64,000 nt of DNA from Undaria pinnatifida (Eukaryota > Sar > Phaeophyceae > Laminariales > Alariaceae). A model generated the notes under the pieces. The model had not been told where the DNA came from and ran no database searches. It was given only the letters and a program-made list of their open reading frames with translations. Below, one piece after another: positions 1 through 12,700 of the stretch. The number at the start of each line of letters is the position of its first letter. Within the stretch, counting starts at the first letter, position 1. The stretch lies in contig JABAKD010000021.1 in NCBI GenBank assembly GCA_012845835.1, forward strand, positions 4,056,206 through 4,120,205. Direction: 5' to 3'. Position numbers and translations under genes: made by a program.

Positions 1-289
1 TACACAAGAAAATTGGGGGCCCATTTGGATGTATTTCAATGAGTGGTGGCGGCAGGGTCCCGCGTACTACCTTGAAAACGTTGGCCTCTCTGAAGATCGC
101 CATTACTAGCAGTCCGTGCACCATTTATCAAGCGGGAGATGGTATGTTGGCCCTTTTTATGGCACCTGGGGTCCCTTACTGAGTCTTCGTCCACTATAAG
201 GGACGTCATACAGTGGGGAAAACACGGTGCAAAGAATACGGAATACGGACGTCCCTTAACAAAATTGGAAGTTGACCTAGACCGACCGG

Positions 290-560
290 ACCCCAGCCCT
301 AACCCTCAACGCACGCTCTTACCCCTACCCTTTGTGGGGGTCGGGGTCGGCAGGGGCAGCCGCGCGGGTCTGCAGCGTGTTTTGGTGGCATTTTTCCAGT
401 GCCGGTCGTTGGTGATCAAGTTCAATCTTTCAGACCAAGTCGACCCCAGAACCAACCCTAGCTCTAAACCCCTTCTTGTGGGGGGCTCGAGGTCGGCAGG
501 AGGCAGTCCCGCGGCTCCGCAGCGTGTTTTGGGGTTGCTGTCTTTTCCACTGCCGATATT
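290..560 (+). repeat. Two-unit diverged tandem duplication
   Basis: Two adjacent units of about 135 bp share, in order, a CCCTA-rich start, TTGTGGGGG, a GTCGGCAGG block, CTGCAGCGTGTTTTGG (CCGCAGCGTGTTTTGG in the second), a TTTTCCA...TGCCG block and a GATGATCGAGTTC-like end. The units differ by substitutions and small indels. No function is visible. The duplication explains why one frame stays open over both units. Confidence 0.6.
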
Positions 561-1603
561 TGATGATCGAGTTCGGAGCTTTTTGAGAAAAACGCCTCGG
601 AAAGCCGTCCCTATACATGCGTATCAGGGTTGTGTTATCATTCGTGTTATATTATTGAGGTATAATATAATATATTGTGCCCGGTACTGCTGTGTAGTAC
701 TCTGGTTTATGTTTTATTATAAAAATAAAATACACTCCAGCTGTGAGATCGAATATTTTGTCGAAACTCATCTTTGCAAGCTGTGTGTGATACTCCGATC
801 GCGCGTATTACGGGTTGTGTGTCCTCATTAAGGATATAGGTCGGCGACTCCCCTTGCAACTACAGTGTAGCTATCAGGGTCAACAGGGTGATGTTAGTCT
901 GTGCGCGGAAACTATAAAACCCGTTTCTGAGGGGGACAAAATCTGCCAGCTGTGGAAGGAAATGCATCAGTTTATCAAGTGAATCTTGTAAGTCGAATAT
1001 CCGGTGAGGGGAGGGCGGAGTTTTTAAGGACGTGGGGGCCTGATTTTGATCAAAAGGGGGGCGGGAGGGGATGAGGGGGGGGAAGGGAAGGGTGGGGCAG
1101 GTCAATTAGTGCGTGGAAACTAGGAATATTTCTTGTGGGGGAGGGGGGGGGGGGCGGGGGCGGGGGGGGAGGGCTTCAGGTCGCATAGATGTAGGGGTTT
1201 GCTATACGCGTGGTGCTAGGTCTAGGCGATGGTGCGGGTGGTGGGGAAGGAGGGGGCGTTGGGGGCGGGGGTGGGTGGGAATTGCAGCAGCGGCATGGAC
1301 GGCCCTGAAACGATAACGAGGCGATATCCAGGGCGTGGAAGTGTTTATTTCTCTGGCGGATTTCGATAGTAGGTGGGGCGTTTAAGCTTGTTTTATGTGT
1401 CGTCCTCGAGCACAGCATATCATTTATTATTGTGTATCGCGAGTCCATCACATATACGAGTATACCCCGATAATCTATTGATGTTTATTATGTCGATTGA
1501 TGTCGATTGTGGTCATGGTGTGTGGGCGGTGGTGGGGTGATGGCGCAGCAGTATCATGCTGTATTATAGCTGGTAGATATGTCAACTTTTTGTGTTATTT
1601 CAG

Positions 1604-2084
1604 TGGTTCCCCAGTAAGACGATGATGTTCCAGAGCAATATGACCGCCTTGTTGGGGGCAGCCGCCTTATTCACCTTATTCCTTCCAGCCTGTAAGTGCG
1701 ATTCCCCAGAACCGCCAAGCGATTTTGACCGCCTTGTATCGGGATGCCTTGCTCAGACCGCCTTTTTGGGAAACCCCTACTCTGTAAGGACGAAGTGCTG
1801 CTGCTGGCGATAATGATAATGATAATGATACCGATAGTGTAATAGTGGCGATGAGTGGTGACGGTGGCAGTAGACACTACTTCTCACTCATTCGACGCTG
1901 TTGATGGCTCGGACTGTTATGTGCTCTATGACCAACCATTATGGGAAATATTTTTAGCGATTATTTCTCTCTTTTAACAGGGATCTCCGACGCCAAAAAT
2001 GAAAACCATCCACTATGGAACCAGAAATCATCGTTATTTCTGGGTTCAGAAACAATCAAGGGCAGAAATCAGCGGATGTGGTGA
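1604..2084 (+). CDS. Candidate small secreted peptide, two exons (tentative)
   Basis: An acceptor (ttatttcag) precedes 1604. From ATG 1622 the frame encodes a short hydrophobic stretch (TALLGAAALFTLFLPA) resembling a signal peptide, and reaches a strong donor (gtaagt) at 1692 in phase 1. An acceptor (cttttaacag) before 1981 restores the frame, which ends at TGA 2082-2084, giving 57 aa. Against this reading, the second exon lies in an imperfect inverted repeat (AGAAATCA/TGATTTCT), a SINE begins 60 bp later and no homologous family was recognised. It could be a chance pair of splice sites or the start of a disrupted gene. Confidence 0.25.
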
Positions 2085-2148
2085 TTTCTGAGCCCAGAAA
2101 TAACTGCTCTTCCAACCTCCCAGAACTGGGATCATGTGACTTTTGGAT

Positions 2149-2446
2149 ACTTTTTTTTTTTTTCTTCACACCTCTACCCTCCAGCTTCTGGACAGGCCGT
2201 GGTCACAGGTGTCGTCCTTTTCCTTCCCCCCCGGTTCTTGCCTTCAATTTTTATCGCGCATAGGGTTCAGCAATACCACTGCTCGTTTGTTTTCGTCGAG
2301 TTTTGCTGACTCACGCTCTCGCGTTTTCCGCAAGTCAATTTGTGCACAAGAAAAAGTCCCCTCGGATTTGTACGAGTATGCACTCGGGAGGATTCGAACT
2401 CACGAAACTGACCTATACCAGGGTCGTACGCCATCGGGGCGACCGG
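2149..2446 (-). repeat. tRNA-derived SINE, family E copy 1
   Basis: A copy of the family seen best at 63145-63462. A T-run at the left end represents the A-tail, and the tRNA-like head ends at CGGGGCGACCGG. This copy has lost about 14 bp in the head, between the equivalents of boxes A and B, and has a modified A-tail. Several short open frames cross it by chance. Confidence 0.8.
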
Positions 2447-3231
2447 ATACTACCTCGTACCAAGTATCACATGTCACCACTGCCTAACAGCAATACTTCC
2501 ATCGAAGACAGGGACAAATTCAACATGCTCCGCGCAGGTTCATGGCAATGCACATTCTAACAGACAGTTCGTGGCAGCGATACCAACAGCCAACCGACTC
2601 GCAGCCTTTCTCCCGGCCGTTCAATTTCGGCACACGCCGACTTTAGCAGCGGCAAGGCTTTTTCCCTTCTTGACAAGAAATGGACATATCGCTCGATGGG
2701 TTTAGGGAAAAAATTGCCATGTAATCGTTTCTCAATGGTAATCGAGTGGTATGATGCCTGTCTGCTGTACACGTCACCCATCGCCCTCAACAAAGAATCA
2801 CAAACCTACGACAGCATACCGCGCTTGTTGTGTGCGAGACAGAGCTTCGTCCTCACACCAACGCGACAGCAGGACCACCACCACCATCGAAACCACCACA
2901 GGCACACCACACCAGCAGCTCAGCAGCAGAGACAGCAGCAGAGGCGGTGGTGACCTAACGTCGCCGGCGACAGTGTACGTGCCAGATTTCAAAAATAATG
3001 GCAAAACGGCCAAACAAGACCTACCATTTCAAAATAAGACCACTTTCCAAAAATCAGGAGCCATAATGAACGCCCCTTTTTGATTCAGTTATTTCGGGAG
3101 CCTCAAGAGCTAACAAAACAATCGCCAGAAATAAACGCCCAAAAATTCCATAATAGTAGGTCTATGCACGAGACGAAAAGGACTAAGGTAGAGCCCTAAG
3201 CAATCATTGGTGCATTGGTTGAATTCGGGCT

Positions 3232-3316
3232 AACCCCTTCAAAACTGGAAACCCGTCATTTAGGGACAAGTTACTCGGAAACTGACTGTGTAGGGAGGGA
3301 TTTTGGGGGCACTAAA
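3232..3316 (+). repeat. TTAA-type MITE, family A, degenerate
   Basis: Shares ACTGGAAACCCGT, GGGACAAGTTACT and GTAGGGAGGGATTTTGGGGGC with family A in forward orientation. The terminal TTAA is decayed at both ends. Confidence 0.55.
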
Positions 3317-4433
3317 GCGGTGTGGATGGTGGGGTGATACTCAAGAAGGGTCATGATGTTGATGGTGGGCGGTAGTAATGATGTGATTTTGGTGTAATAG
3401 TGGTGACGATGGTGGTTTAGGTTTTTTGTGATTGATGGTAGCGGTGGCGTCCTGGTGATGAATGGCGATGATGACGGTGCACGGCGGTGTACCACTGGGA
3501 TAACTTTTCCAGTTTTGTCAAAGAATCCACAAGTTTCGCTTTGATAAGTTTGAAGTTGGTCGTTCGCGGTGGTATGCTGCTACTCTATGCTGGTATTTGG
3601 TACCGGTATTAAATAGTAAACGAAATCGACGTGGGGGGTAATTTAAAACTTCAGTTTCCACCCACTGAACTTCCATATTTTTGTTTGTTCCTTTCTTCAG
3701 TACTATCGAAAGTGAAAGCCGTGGCTGTGATTCTTCGATCAATGTAAGAGGTAATCTGGATGTGCTTCAAAAGACTAGTCTATACCCTGGTATCACACCT
3801 CTCAGGATTTATCACCAACATATCTGGTGAAGTACGGCAGTACCTCCACGGGTACCTGGTAATATATACCAGTACCTTGTAAACATTACTGCAGAGTTGG
3901 CACGGATTATTTTTTTCTTCCGTACTTGTACGGGATCCTTGTCGCTGATCGCGTAACGCACACTATTTATTTCTTTGCTCATCCCTTCTATCCATGTTTA
4001 CATAATTATTCTTTCTCCTACCTCCCTCGCTAGTCGTGACTCAGATCCGGGGTCACTAAGCAGGCTCATCCCCCCCCCCCTCGCCACTAGTATCTGTGTG
4101 CGCCTTCATTTTTGTCGCGATAATACTTCAGCCCATTCTTCCCTCGTCGACTCGCATCGAATTGCTCCGAGCATAGCATTGCTACAAGCAGCACCTCATT
4201 TCACAAGTATGTTCCTAGATGCGTTTGCTTGAGCCAGAAGGTGGCCGAGCGTAAACTCTCCTGCTCTAAAATACTCAGTATAAAGTATATCTTATAATCG
4301 GCAGGGTTTCCACTTATGGATGTAGATGCGTTTGCGTAGAAAGGTCTCTTAACAACTCGACATGCCTTGGTATTCATACGTGTATGTCTCCAACAATTTG
4401 ACAGCCGGTTAAACTGAAATCTCTTTTACGACT

Positions 4434-6709
4434 GTGACTCAAACAACATGGCATTGGATGACACCGCAGGACGAGCGAGAGAAGGCAGCGGCAGCAGATG
4501 CTGTCAGGGGATCATCGTTTTCCTCCCCTAGTGGAGGCGGTGGGGGCATCGGGCCTATGGGATCACAACGGGGGGGGGGCGAAGATGGGGACAGCCTGAT
4601 CTCGAAGCGCATGCCGTACTGTATGGCGATGATGGTGCTCCTCGCTATCGTTTACGTCCTCGCCAGGTGAGGCTTTCTTGTTTTCGTGTTTTGTTGTGGT
4701 GCAATCCCTTTTGAGCCCCGAAACCCCTCCCAACACTGATTCCAAGTAATTTGTCCCATAAAAACGGGTTTCCAGTTGTAACGGCGTTAACCCAGTTCCA
4801 ACTCCCAAAATAATCCTAGTCTAACTCCAAGTGTTGTCCCCATGTCGGGACTGCGGTGCTAAAAGGGTCAAGAACTGCACCCACGTGTTGGAGACAATTT
4901 ATTTCCTATAATATCGGTGTGGGGTTATTTTTTTTGCAGTTTTGAAAGGGTCATGATGTCTCGTATGATATGATGATGTGTTCTTAGTTGGACGTCCGTT
5001 TCTTTTGTGTGTAATTGTGGGTGGGATGGAACGTGGGAATGGCGGTGTGGTCTTTTACTTGTTAATTTTTTTTTTTTTTTTTTTTTTTTTTTATCCTCCG
5101 GCGGATGGGGAAAAATAAAGCTTTAGCTCACCACACTTCCGCGTATTTTCATACGCGTCGTGTGTCGATTTAACTCAGTTGCTTTCGCAGCCCAACGCTA
5201 GCTGGCGCACCCTTCGAGTCCCATTGTAGGTATAGCGTAAGCTGTCCCTATCATTGGTCCTCGTTACAACCCCGGCAGCGCAAGCTGCCGTTGTATACGG
5301 GTGCGTGTGTATGTCGACCCGGCCTGTCCCCTGAGGGTCAGGTTCGGTGGAGATAGCCACCCGGAATGTCATCTTTCCGGGTAGTGTGGGACTTGCGCAA
5401 GCTCACCCACTAACAAAACCCCTGGCCATGGGAGATAGCCTTCCGCCGGACTTGGTCCAGTTACGGTCCACCCTACCCATTCGGGCGTTGTTAATGTTTA
5501 TTCAGGTGTTATTTTTATTTTTTGGTTTGACATGTGGTATCCACATATGTGTCATTTTTTATTAATTCTTTGATCTGGTGTTATTTACGCATAATAACTT
5601 CTCCCTTGATTTCGTAATTTGTTTTTCTTGCCTGATTCCTAACCTCTGTTGACCCCCAACCACTCCCCCTCTTCGCGAATCCCCGCTGTGTTTTTGTGTT
5701 GACTTTTGTCGATACATCTGGGGGGGTTTCTCTGTTCTGTCTGTTTGTCTGGCTGACTGGTTCGTCTCTCTGTCTTTGTCGGCGTTTCTGTGTGTTTTCA
5801 TTTGTTGGCCAATCAGGACCGAGAATGCTTCGTGCGTGTGCCCGAGCGACATCGCGGAAAAAGAACCTGCGGTAAGCCTCGCCCGAAACGTGTTTTGTTT
5901 TGTTTTGTTTTTTTATAGCTGTTCGGAGAAAAAACAGAATGCCGGTCGATTTGAGCCGATGCAGCCTTCCTTACATTCTGGGGGGGCGTGAAATGGCTGC
6001 TGCTGCTGCTGCTGATGTTGTCGTTGCGGTAGTTGATGTTTCGGCCGTGGTGTTGTTATTGTATGTTGGTGCTGTTGTTTTCGTTTCGAAAACGTACGAT
6101 GTGAAAAAACTGTGACTCTGATTTGTACGTCAGCTTGCATATATTAGTTATGTCACTTTTGCACATGACCACCGCTAACCTCTCGGTACCACACACCCCT
6201 CCTTCCTCCCTCCGCCGTCTCCGATGCCCCTCCTTCCTCGAATGTCGCAAACACACCGAAACACAAAATACGAAACGAAAAAAAAAAAACATATCGAAAC
6301 GCGCCAACGAAACAAAACAAAAACTCTCGAAACAACCCCACCCCAAAACTAAACGAAACGACCAATTACATACGTAAATTCAACCGGGCTCGTACAGGCG
6401 TCCGTGGCGACTATGGACGGCGTCGGACCCGCGAGTGGCTGGTCTTCGGCCTCCAACGCGGACCTCGACGCGGCTTCCCCTCCCCTCCACACCTTGGCAG
6501 AGTGCGCGCCTTGCCCTTCCTGCCCCGCCTGCCCCGTCTGCCCGGAGTTACCGGCGGCGGCGGCAGCGGCTGCGCCTGGGTTGAGCGCGACGGAGTCTGG
6601 GTTTACCTGCGCTGACTTTGACATGGGAGAGTGTCGGCGCCAGAGCTTGGAACAGACAACGCCTCATATCATTGAGTGCTCGGAAGCGGGCGAGGGAGGT
6701 TCTCAGGAG
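4434..6709 (+). CDS. N-terminal anchor and stem exons of the PAPS synthetase (tentative part of the gene)
   Basis: Exon 1 encodes about 59 polar, Gly/Ser-rich residues and then a hydrophobic segment ([14 protein letters not shown], residues about 63-76). Exon 2 is a 55-bp exon. Exon 3 encodes a Cys-Pro-rich stretch ([13 protein letters not shown]) followed by an Ala run and low-complexity sequence. The layout resembles a type II signal-anchor with a lumenal stem, or a signal-type leader for a complex plastid. Phases 2 to 1, then 0, then 0 fit into the APS kinase exon. The join by phase alone could be chance, so a separate upstream gene remains possible. An ATG inside exon 3 (6413) could start a form without the anchor. 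Confidence 0.5.
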
Positions 6710-9700
6710 GTGAGGATGGGGTTGGGAGGGGCGGGGGGGGGGGGGGGGGGGGGGCTCAAGAGGTGGCTTGTGTATGTGGTTGTCGCTACTTCAGTTCAGA
6801 CCTCGTAGACGTTTACTCGCACAAGGTCCGACGTATATGTGTATCTTGCTGGCACTGTACGTGTCTTGTTTGTCTTTCTGAAAGGGGGGAAGCCGGAGAA
6901 GGTGCAAATATAGTTGATGGAATGGCAAAGAAAACGACAATCCGACGACCCACGTTTGCAACTTAGTTTTTTAGGGAGCTGGAGAATGTGTAAATATAGT
7001 TGATGGAATGAAAAAAGTAACGACAATCCCACCACGCACCTATGCAAATTCAGTTTTTTTGTCACACATGCCACCTCCCTCGTCCTCAGCAGTACGCGGC
7101 AGTGGGGCAAAAGGCTGCTGCCCTCTGGATTACCTCCCCTACCCTATTTGTGACCTACCCTACCCTGCCATGCCCTGCCCTATCCTACCCAACAATGTTG
7201 TTCCGGTCAGGCATGCCACCTGCCCCGTCCTCAGCGGTACGCGGCGGTGGGGCAGAAGGGTGCTACCCTCTGGATGACCGGGCTTAGCGGAAGCGGCAAG
7301 AGCACGATCGCTAAGGCCCTCGAGGAGGAGCTGGTGCTGCGCGGTGGCAAGCACGTTTACCGTCTGGACGGAGACAACATCCGGACCGGCCTTAACCGTG
7401 ACCTTGGTGAGCGTTGGGTTCGGCTGGTTGCGTTTGTTGGTTAGTTGATTGGTTCGTGGATATGTTTGGCTGGTTGGTTAGTTTTCTTAGTGGTAAGCAC
7501 CCCCACCGTCTCTATGGATACTGTTAGGACGGGGCTCGAACGCGACCTTGGTGAGTTGTTATCGTCACGAGAAGGCACAGGTTATTTTACTGGTTCGCTG
7601 GGGTTGGCTTGCTGGTTAGTTCATGGGTAGGGTTGGTTGGTTGATCGGGTGATGTTTTTGTTGGTTGGTTGTTTTCTTTTTATGGTCGGTTGATTTGTTC
7701 GCACCGTGGTTGTTTCGAGTGGTGTGTTGTTTTTGGCTTTCGTGGTTCTGTCGTAGTTTTTGTAAAATTAGTTTCGTCGGTTGTTCGCTTGGCCTTGTTG
7801 GTTTGATGGCGAGCGTGTGAAGGTGACTTTTTACCCCTCCCTCCCCATCACCCCCCGTCTGTCTCCGTTTTTGTCGGTTTTGTTGGTACTTGATAGGCTT
7901 TTCGCCTGCCGACCGTGGAGAGTCAGTCCGCCGCGTCGGTGAAACTTCTTGCCTCTTCTCCGACTCCGGAACCATCACCATCGTATCGCTCGTTTCTCCC
8001 TATCGGTAAGCGAGGTTATGTATGATAGAAAGACACCCCCTTACCTCCCCCCCTCCGTAGTTATGTGGTTTCAATGGACGCATCTTACGGTAGATGTGCA
8101 CTTTTTTTTCTTCATTTTTTTCATTTTCCGGTGGATGGGGGAAAATAAAGGTTAAGCTCACCACACTTCCACGTGTTTTCATACAAGTCGTGTTGTCAAT
8201 TTAACCCAATTGCATTCGTAATCCAGCGGTAGCTGCCGAGTCCTTCGGTTTGCGTGATAGCGATAGCGCGGGCTGTGTCCCTACCGGCGATCCCCGTTAC
8301 TACTCCGGCAGCGCAAGCTGTGCCGTTGTTTTTTTTTTCCGAGGCTTTACCCCTTGTCGAGCTTTTTTTTTATTTTTCGCCTTCTGAGGCAAAAACCAAT
8401 TTTCGATGTGAGGGAGAAAACTGAAATTGCAATCGCCATAAACCAAGCCATGGCCTAAGTGTACAAAAATGAAAAAGTTTGCTAAAAATCAAACATGCAC
8501 TCCGATGATTTTGGGTTGAATACGAAGCGCCGGTCAGTCAGAATTTTATTTTAGCCAAAAAGGGGTATACCTCAATACCTCTACCGTAGCACGTGTCACC
8601 TCCTGGACTGTTCCGTTTGATACCTGTTTTTCACGTTCGGCGATGTTGCTCGCTCGCTCTGGTCTGACGGGTTTTTGGTTGACGTTTTCTGTTTTTGTTT
8701 TGTTTTCTTTTGTTTCTTCCGACAGCGAGGCGAGGGATGAAGCACGGAAACGTCACGAGGACCAGGGCATCCCTTTCTTCGAGGTAAGTTTTTTTTTCTG
8801 GGTGTGCCCATGATATCCGTGGTTTGGGTGTATGTCCAGGAGTTTTGGGTGTGTGTTCGTTTATGACGGATATAGATCAAATTGATGGTATCTCTTGCCC
8901 TTGTGTATTTCCAATAACCCCCCCTTGCCGACATTTTCGAACGTGCCGGTTGACGATCTACAGCACTTTTAACCCGTCAAGGCGGCTTTGGAGTTATCAT
9001 AATTTGTTTCAGCGTGTGGAATTCATTGACGGCTGTCCGTCAGGGGGCAAGACTGACCTGACCGTCAACCGACATCTTTGGTTATCTTGCTCATGCGCAC
9101 GAAACTTTTTTTTACTGTGTTTGTTACTGTGTGTTTGGCAGATCTTCCTAGACGTGCCGCTTCAGGAGGTGCAGCGACGTGACCCTAAGGGCTTGTACAA
9201 GCAAGTGGAAGAGGGCAAGATCAAGAGCTTCACCGGCGTGTCTGAAGACGCTCCGTACGAGGCTCCTCTTAACGCTGGTGAGGGTTTCACATCTACATGA
9301 TGTGGATATGTTATACGCTTCGGACACAGATCACGATCTAGATCATCTACGTGTATCATGTATGCAGCAGTAGGTCCTGTATGTGCCGTTGTGAGATATG
9401 CTGTGCAGGGTCTGTACAAGAGAGTACATATCCAACCCAAGGAACATGTGTTAACCCAAGCAACGCGTCAACCCAAGGAACTTGTGTTTGATCGTACAGA
9501 TCGCACGGCTCCCATCGGGTGACATGAGCCAGACCGTACATATCATACAGATATTACCTGAAGTATCTAGATCATGGTGTGGGGATCGGTGATTGATCTG
9601 TCCGACGTGTGATTTTATATTGGGGGGCGTTCTTTCGGGAGTTACCGCCACGGGGTGTTGTCTGAACCGTTGGTTGTGGTGCCTATGGTATTAAGGTATA

Positions 9701-12700
9701 CGACTTGTTGGCAGCATTTTTTTTTCCTCGTGACGCGGCTCCTTAATCCTTTTTCAACTCCTAAAATGATCCTATTCTAACTCCAAGTGTTTTGTCCCCA
9801 TGTCGAGACTGCGGTGCTGAAAGGGTTTTGTGTTGACTGGAAACCCGTTTTGGAGGAAAAATCACTTGGCGTTTGTGTGTGGAGGGTTTTTGGGGCTTTG
9901 AAGGGGTTATAGAAACCCCTTGCCCTGTTTTTGGGGACAACAACCCTTTGCCCTGTTTTTGGGGACAAGTGACTTGGAATTAGTAGGTGAAGGGGGTTTG
10001 GGGCTCTTTGAAGGGGTTCAAGTTAATTATTGTTTTCCAATGTGAACGCCTCTGGTTGTTTTTATAAACCCACGTCATCATGGGATTTGGTCATCGGGTT
10101 GCACCTGCGGTTTAGTCATCATGACTAGTGTTTGCCTTGGAAGGCATGGAGCTCCTCAAGCCATCACCCTCAGAAGGCAAAAGAAGAGCCAGTGCACCTT
10201 AAACGTAGCACGTGTCTGTGTGTTTGTGACTTTGAATAGTACAGTATGTGTTGATTTTTTTAGTTGTACCAGTAACTGGCACCGGGTAGGTATGTTTTAT
10301 CGAGTCTGACTTTACCGGCGTTGTTTTGATATATTTCTTGTGTTTTTAGTGGTTTGTTAATCTGTCGCATTCGTTTTTGTTTTTGCTGCGCCCCGCATGT
10401 GTTCAGAGCTCCGCCTCCCCAACATGGAGATGACGGTGAAGCAGTGCGTGGATGCCCTGATCCGTCTCCTAGAGAACGGAGGCATTCTTACCGGTGGCCC
10501 TTCCGACCCTGCCGGGCTTCCGATGCCCGATGGCGACGAGATAATCGACCTGCACGTACACCCCAGGTAACATGATACTGCTTGCTGTACAGCACTAGTA
10601 TGAACTGCTGGGTTTGTTGAACATAGTCAGTGTGCTATATACTACGACGAGGTACTAGCCATAAATATTAAACAAAACGAAACGAAAAAATGCACTTTCA
10701 GCTGTGAGGTCGACCAATGTGATTTTGGTCAACAAGTCGTTACCGGTATGTTGTGACGAAGGTATTCTTCTTCTTCTTCTTTTTCTTTCTCACACTTTTA
10801 CTTTCCAGCTTCTGGACAAGCCGTGGTCACAGGTGTCGTCCCTTCTCCTCCCCGGTTCTTGCCTTCAATTTTTATCGCGCATAGGGTTCAGCAATCCCAC
10901 TGCTCGTCGATTTTTCATCGAGTGTTGCTAACTCACGCTCTCGCGCTTTCCGCAAGTCAATTTGTGCACAAGAAAAAGTCCCAACGAATTTATACGAATA
11001 TGCACTCGGCGGGGCTCGAACTCACGAAACTGACCTATACCAGGCTCGAGGATAACCTGATACGCCACCGGGGCGACCGGCAAAAAGTATAGCATGAGCC
11101 GGCGACGCGTAGTAGTTACTTGTGACTAACTTGGAGTTTTTTTTTTTTTTCGGGTCGCCCGCAATCGAAATGCGGTCACATCTTGGTACATTGTAGTGGC
11201 TAGTGTTCACCCAAGTCGTGGTGGGGATTCATGTAGTACAATTCAACAATTCCTCGGGGTTTTTTTATGACACGCCATTTCATAAAAGTAAAACTGGTGC
11301 ATATACCACAATATGCAAGTGTATTTTTTTATCAATTAACAATGCCTGGTGCCTGATATGCCTGGTGCCGGGTACGTATGTGGTTTATTGTATTTTGTCA
11401 TCGTGTACCTGAATCTACCTTTACTTATCTGTAAGCTTCTGCATGACATGTGTCCACCCAAAAGTATCTGTAGTTATTGATGACACGCACATCATACAAT
11501 ATACCCTGGTGTGCGTCTTCGTCTTTGTAAGCTGCGCGACAACTCCGGTCGCGCGTTTTTCCAGCACGCATTAGCCTTTAGTACCTGGTATGAACAGAAG
11601 ATCTCCGCTGGCAACATGCTTTGAAGTTGTTCGGTTTGTGTTTTCCTTGTTTTGTTCTTTCCAGCGAAAAGGCGCAGCTGGCGGCGTTGGCGGAGACATA
11701 CCCCAAGGTTCTCATCACGGACATTGACCTCAACTGGCTGCAGGTACGGTGTGGTATGTTGTGGTGTGGGGTGGTATGGATTGGTATGGTATGGCCCATA
11801 GCCCATAGATTACCATGTGGAAACGTGCACAGATGGTTCTGATTTTTGCATTGCTCCCTTAGAAAGTTGTACTACTGTTGTACTGATGATGCGGATACGT
11901 GAATATGATCCCAAATGATCTATCTATATAGCAGTGATCCGATCTGTTGAACGCGTTCAAATATTTGTCCTGGTGGTGATGCTAGTTCTTCCGATGATGA
12001 TGTTTTATGGTAATAATGGTCATGAATTTTGTAAATGTCGATGTTGTTGACGTGATGTAGGCGACAACTATGGTGATGGCTTATAGTCTATAGATATACC
12101 GATGAGTGACAGATGGGATTGCTAGTATAATAAGCGATACCCGATCGCCCGCAGGTGATCGGCGAGGGGTGGGCGTCACCCATGAAGGGCTTCATGCGCG
12201 AGGGCGCTCTGCTCCAGACCATCCACTTCGCGTCCCTTCTTGTCGACCCCGCCAACACGACCGGTAAGAACACTGACTTAGGCTGTGAATATATTTTTGT
12301 TTGTTTCTTTCTTGGTGTTTTATTTTATCATACTTTTATCTTACGAAAGCGCTCAGCTCCAGACGATGCTCTTGGCGTTTGGCGTCGCTTTTTGACGCGT
12401 GCTAGGATAAAAGAGGTGTAGCACGTTTTTGGCTGTTTTTTTCCTGGATGACGGTGCTCCTTAGCCCCTTTAGAACCCCAAAATATCTTTGCATACTGAC
12501 TCCGAGTAATTTGTCCCAAAAAAATGGATTTCCAGTGGTGAAGGCGTTAACCCCTGTGAGACTTGATTATGTATTGATTATAGCATGGGAAAAAAGACAC
12601 AAACTGACGATTTTACGGCGTCAGCCCGCTCCTATTAATGGTTGGCGATGACAAAATAATTGGTGTCCGAACGACGACGCCGACAATGCCGAGACTCGTA

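Larger units (their letters stand above)
1..4433. other. Upstream region without a recognised large gene
   Basis: No family-level coding signal was recognised here. The longest open stretch (139-831, plus) runs through a local tandem duplication and AT-rich DNA and is not credible as a gene. The region holds a duplicated segment (about 290-425 against 426-560), a G-rich tract at 1132-1172, a small two-exon candidate peptide (1622-2084), a SINE (about 2149-2446), a degenerate TTAA-type MITE (about 3232-3316), and a copy of a repeat shared with 23374-23465 (about 4015-4110, a CAGATCCGGGGTCAC-like core followed by a C-run). Confidence 0.6.

Noticed and set aside
139-831. 230-codon open frame
   Set aside because: It crosses a diverged tandem duplication and AT-rich DNA with no domain, codon-usage signal or splice context.
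4434-4500. [15 protein letters not shown] in exon 1 looked like the TWH segment found before the APS kinase P-loop
   Set aside because: It lies about 200 residues before the P-loop instead of about 20, and the sequence between is a hydrophobic segment and Cys-rich stem; the similarity is probably chance.
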